From: Nitrospira defluvii
GTDB taxonomy: Bacteria; Nitrospirota; Nitrospiria; Nitrospirales; Nitrospiraceae
NCBI GenBank assembly: GCA_011525625.1
Contig: WYAX01000012.1
Location: 744,001 to 808,000 of the forward strand
Length of the DNA stretch: 64,000 nucleotides
Reading direction: 5' to 3'
The notes beneath the pieces were generated by a model that was not told the origin of the DNA, did no database searches, and saw only the letters and a program-made list of their open reading frames with translations. This document shows positions 63,939-64,000 of this stretch, piece after piece. A program made the position numbers and the translations under genes. Numbering within the stretch: the first letter of the stretch is position 1; every line of letters begins with the position of its first letter.

Positions 63939-64000
63939 GAAGTGGTTGGCCCGGCAGGCCCCTCTCGTTTGGCGGGGAGCACAGCCATGCATAGGCGCCG

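Overview
The window is about 64 kb of GC-rich, gene-dense bacterial chromosome. No rRNA, tRNA, CRISPR array, integrase or insertion sequence was recognised. The combination of a high-GC Gram-negative envelope toolkit (SecG, LapB-like, lipoproteins, LolD/MacB ABC systems), many two-component proteins and a c-type-heme exported protein suggests an environmental Gram-negative bacterium. The overall gene set looks most like Nitrospira (Nitrospirota). That assignment is an inference from gene content, not from a marker gene.

Left third (1-24.8 kb) is mostly housekeeping. It opens with the end of a MacB-type ABC exporter, then a minus-strand block comF-fmdB-mraZ-rusA-like-HD-GYP. A LolD/YbbA-like ATPase and its probable large FtsX/YbbP-like permease are separated by pyrD (class 1A) and a LuxR-type regulator. 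Next come bioB, a LapA-LapB-like fusion, rsfS, nadD, proB, obgE, rpmA and rplU on the minus strand, then ilvE (plus). A gap-pgk-tpiA-secG operon on the minus strand follows, and mutS2 on the plus strand closes the block.

Middle (25-42.5 kb) is a signal-transduction and envelope region. It holds a Cache/PAS histidine kinase with an overlapping LuxR-type response regulator, and three small exported proteins with strong ribosome binding sites. A DUF3365-type heme protein is translationally coupled to a trypsin-SUMF1-like fusion protease. After these come a CHASE2 adenylate cyclase, an SH3 protein overlapping an M48 lipoprotein protease, and a repeat-rich intergenic region. A second histidine kinase, paralogous to the first in its sensor, is coupled to an NtrC-type sigma-54 activator. 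Then follow queG with a Cys-rich exported protein and a REC-PAS regulator preceded by a sigma-54 promoter motif.

Right third (42.5-64 kb) is mixed: thiI, a four-helix-bundle (IVP-type) gene flanked by inverted CGTGAAA repeats, trxB, coaE, an exported beta-helix protein, and a two-gene glycosidase operon (GH63-like plus GH133 debranching type). It continues with lipoproteins, a HbpS/GlcG-like exported protein, a hydroxyisobutyrate-dehydrogenase-like enzyme, a dipeptide epimerase-like enzyme and a sulfite-oxidase-fold molybdoenzyme. Two tiny genes (Zn-ribbon and single-TM), a TVP38-type membrane protein and a DHH-CBS-tRNA nucleotidyltransferase complete it.

A theme found by reading promoters by eye is leaderless transcription. 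At ilvE, the beta-helix gene, the lipoprotein at 52.25 kb, the CCA-type enzyme, the last small gene and possibly trxB, a -10-like hexamer ends only 6-8 nt before the start codon and no Shine-Dalgarno is present. Other genes nearby have excellent GGAGG sites. All family calls come from motif recognition without database searches.
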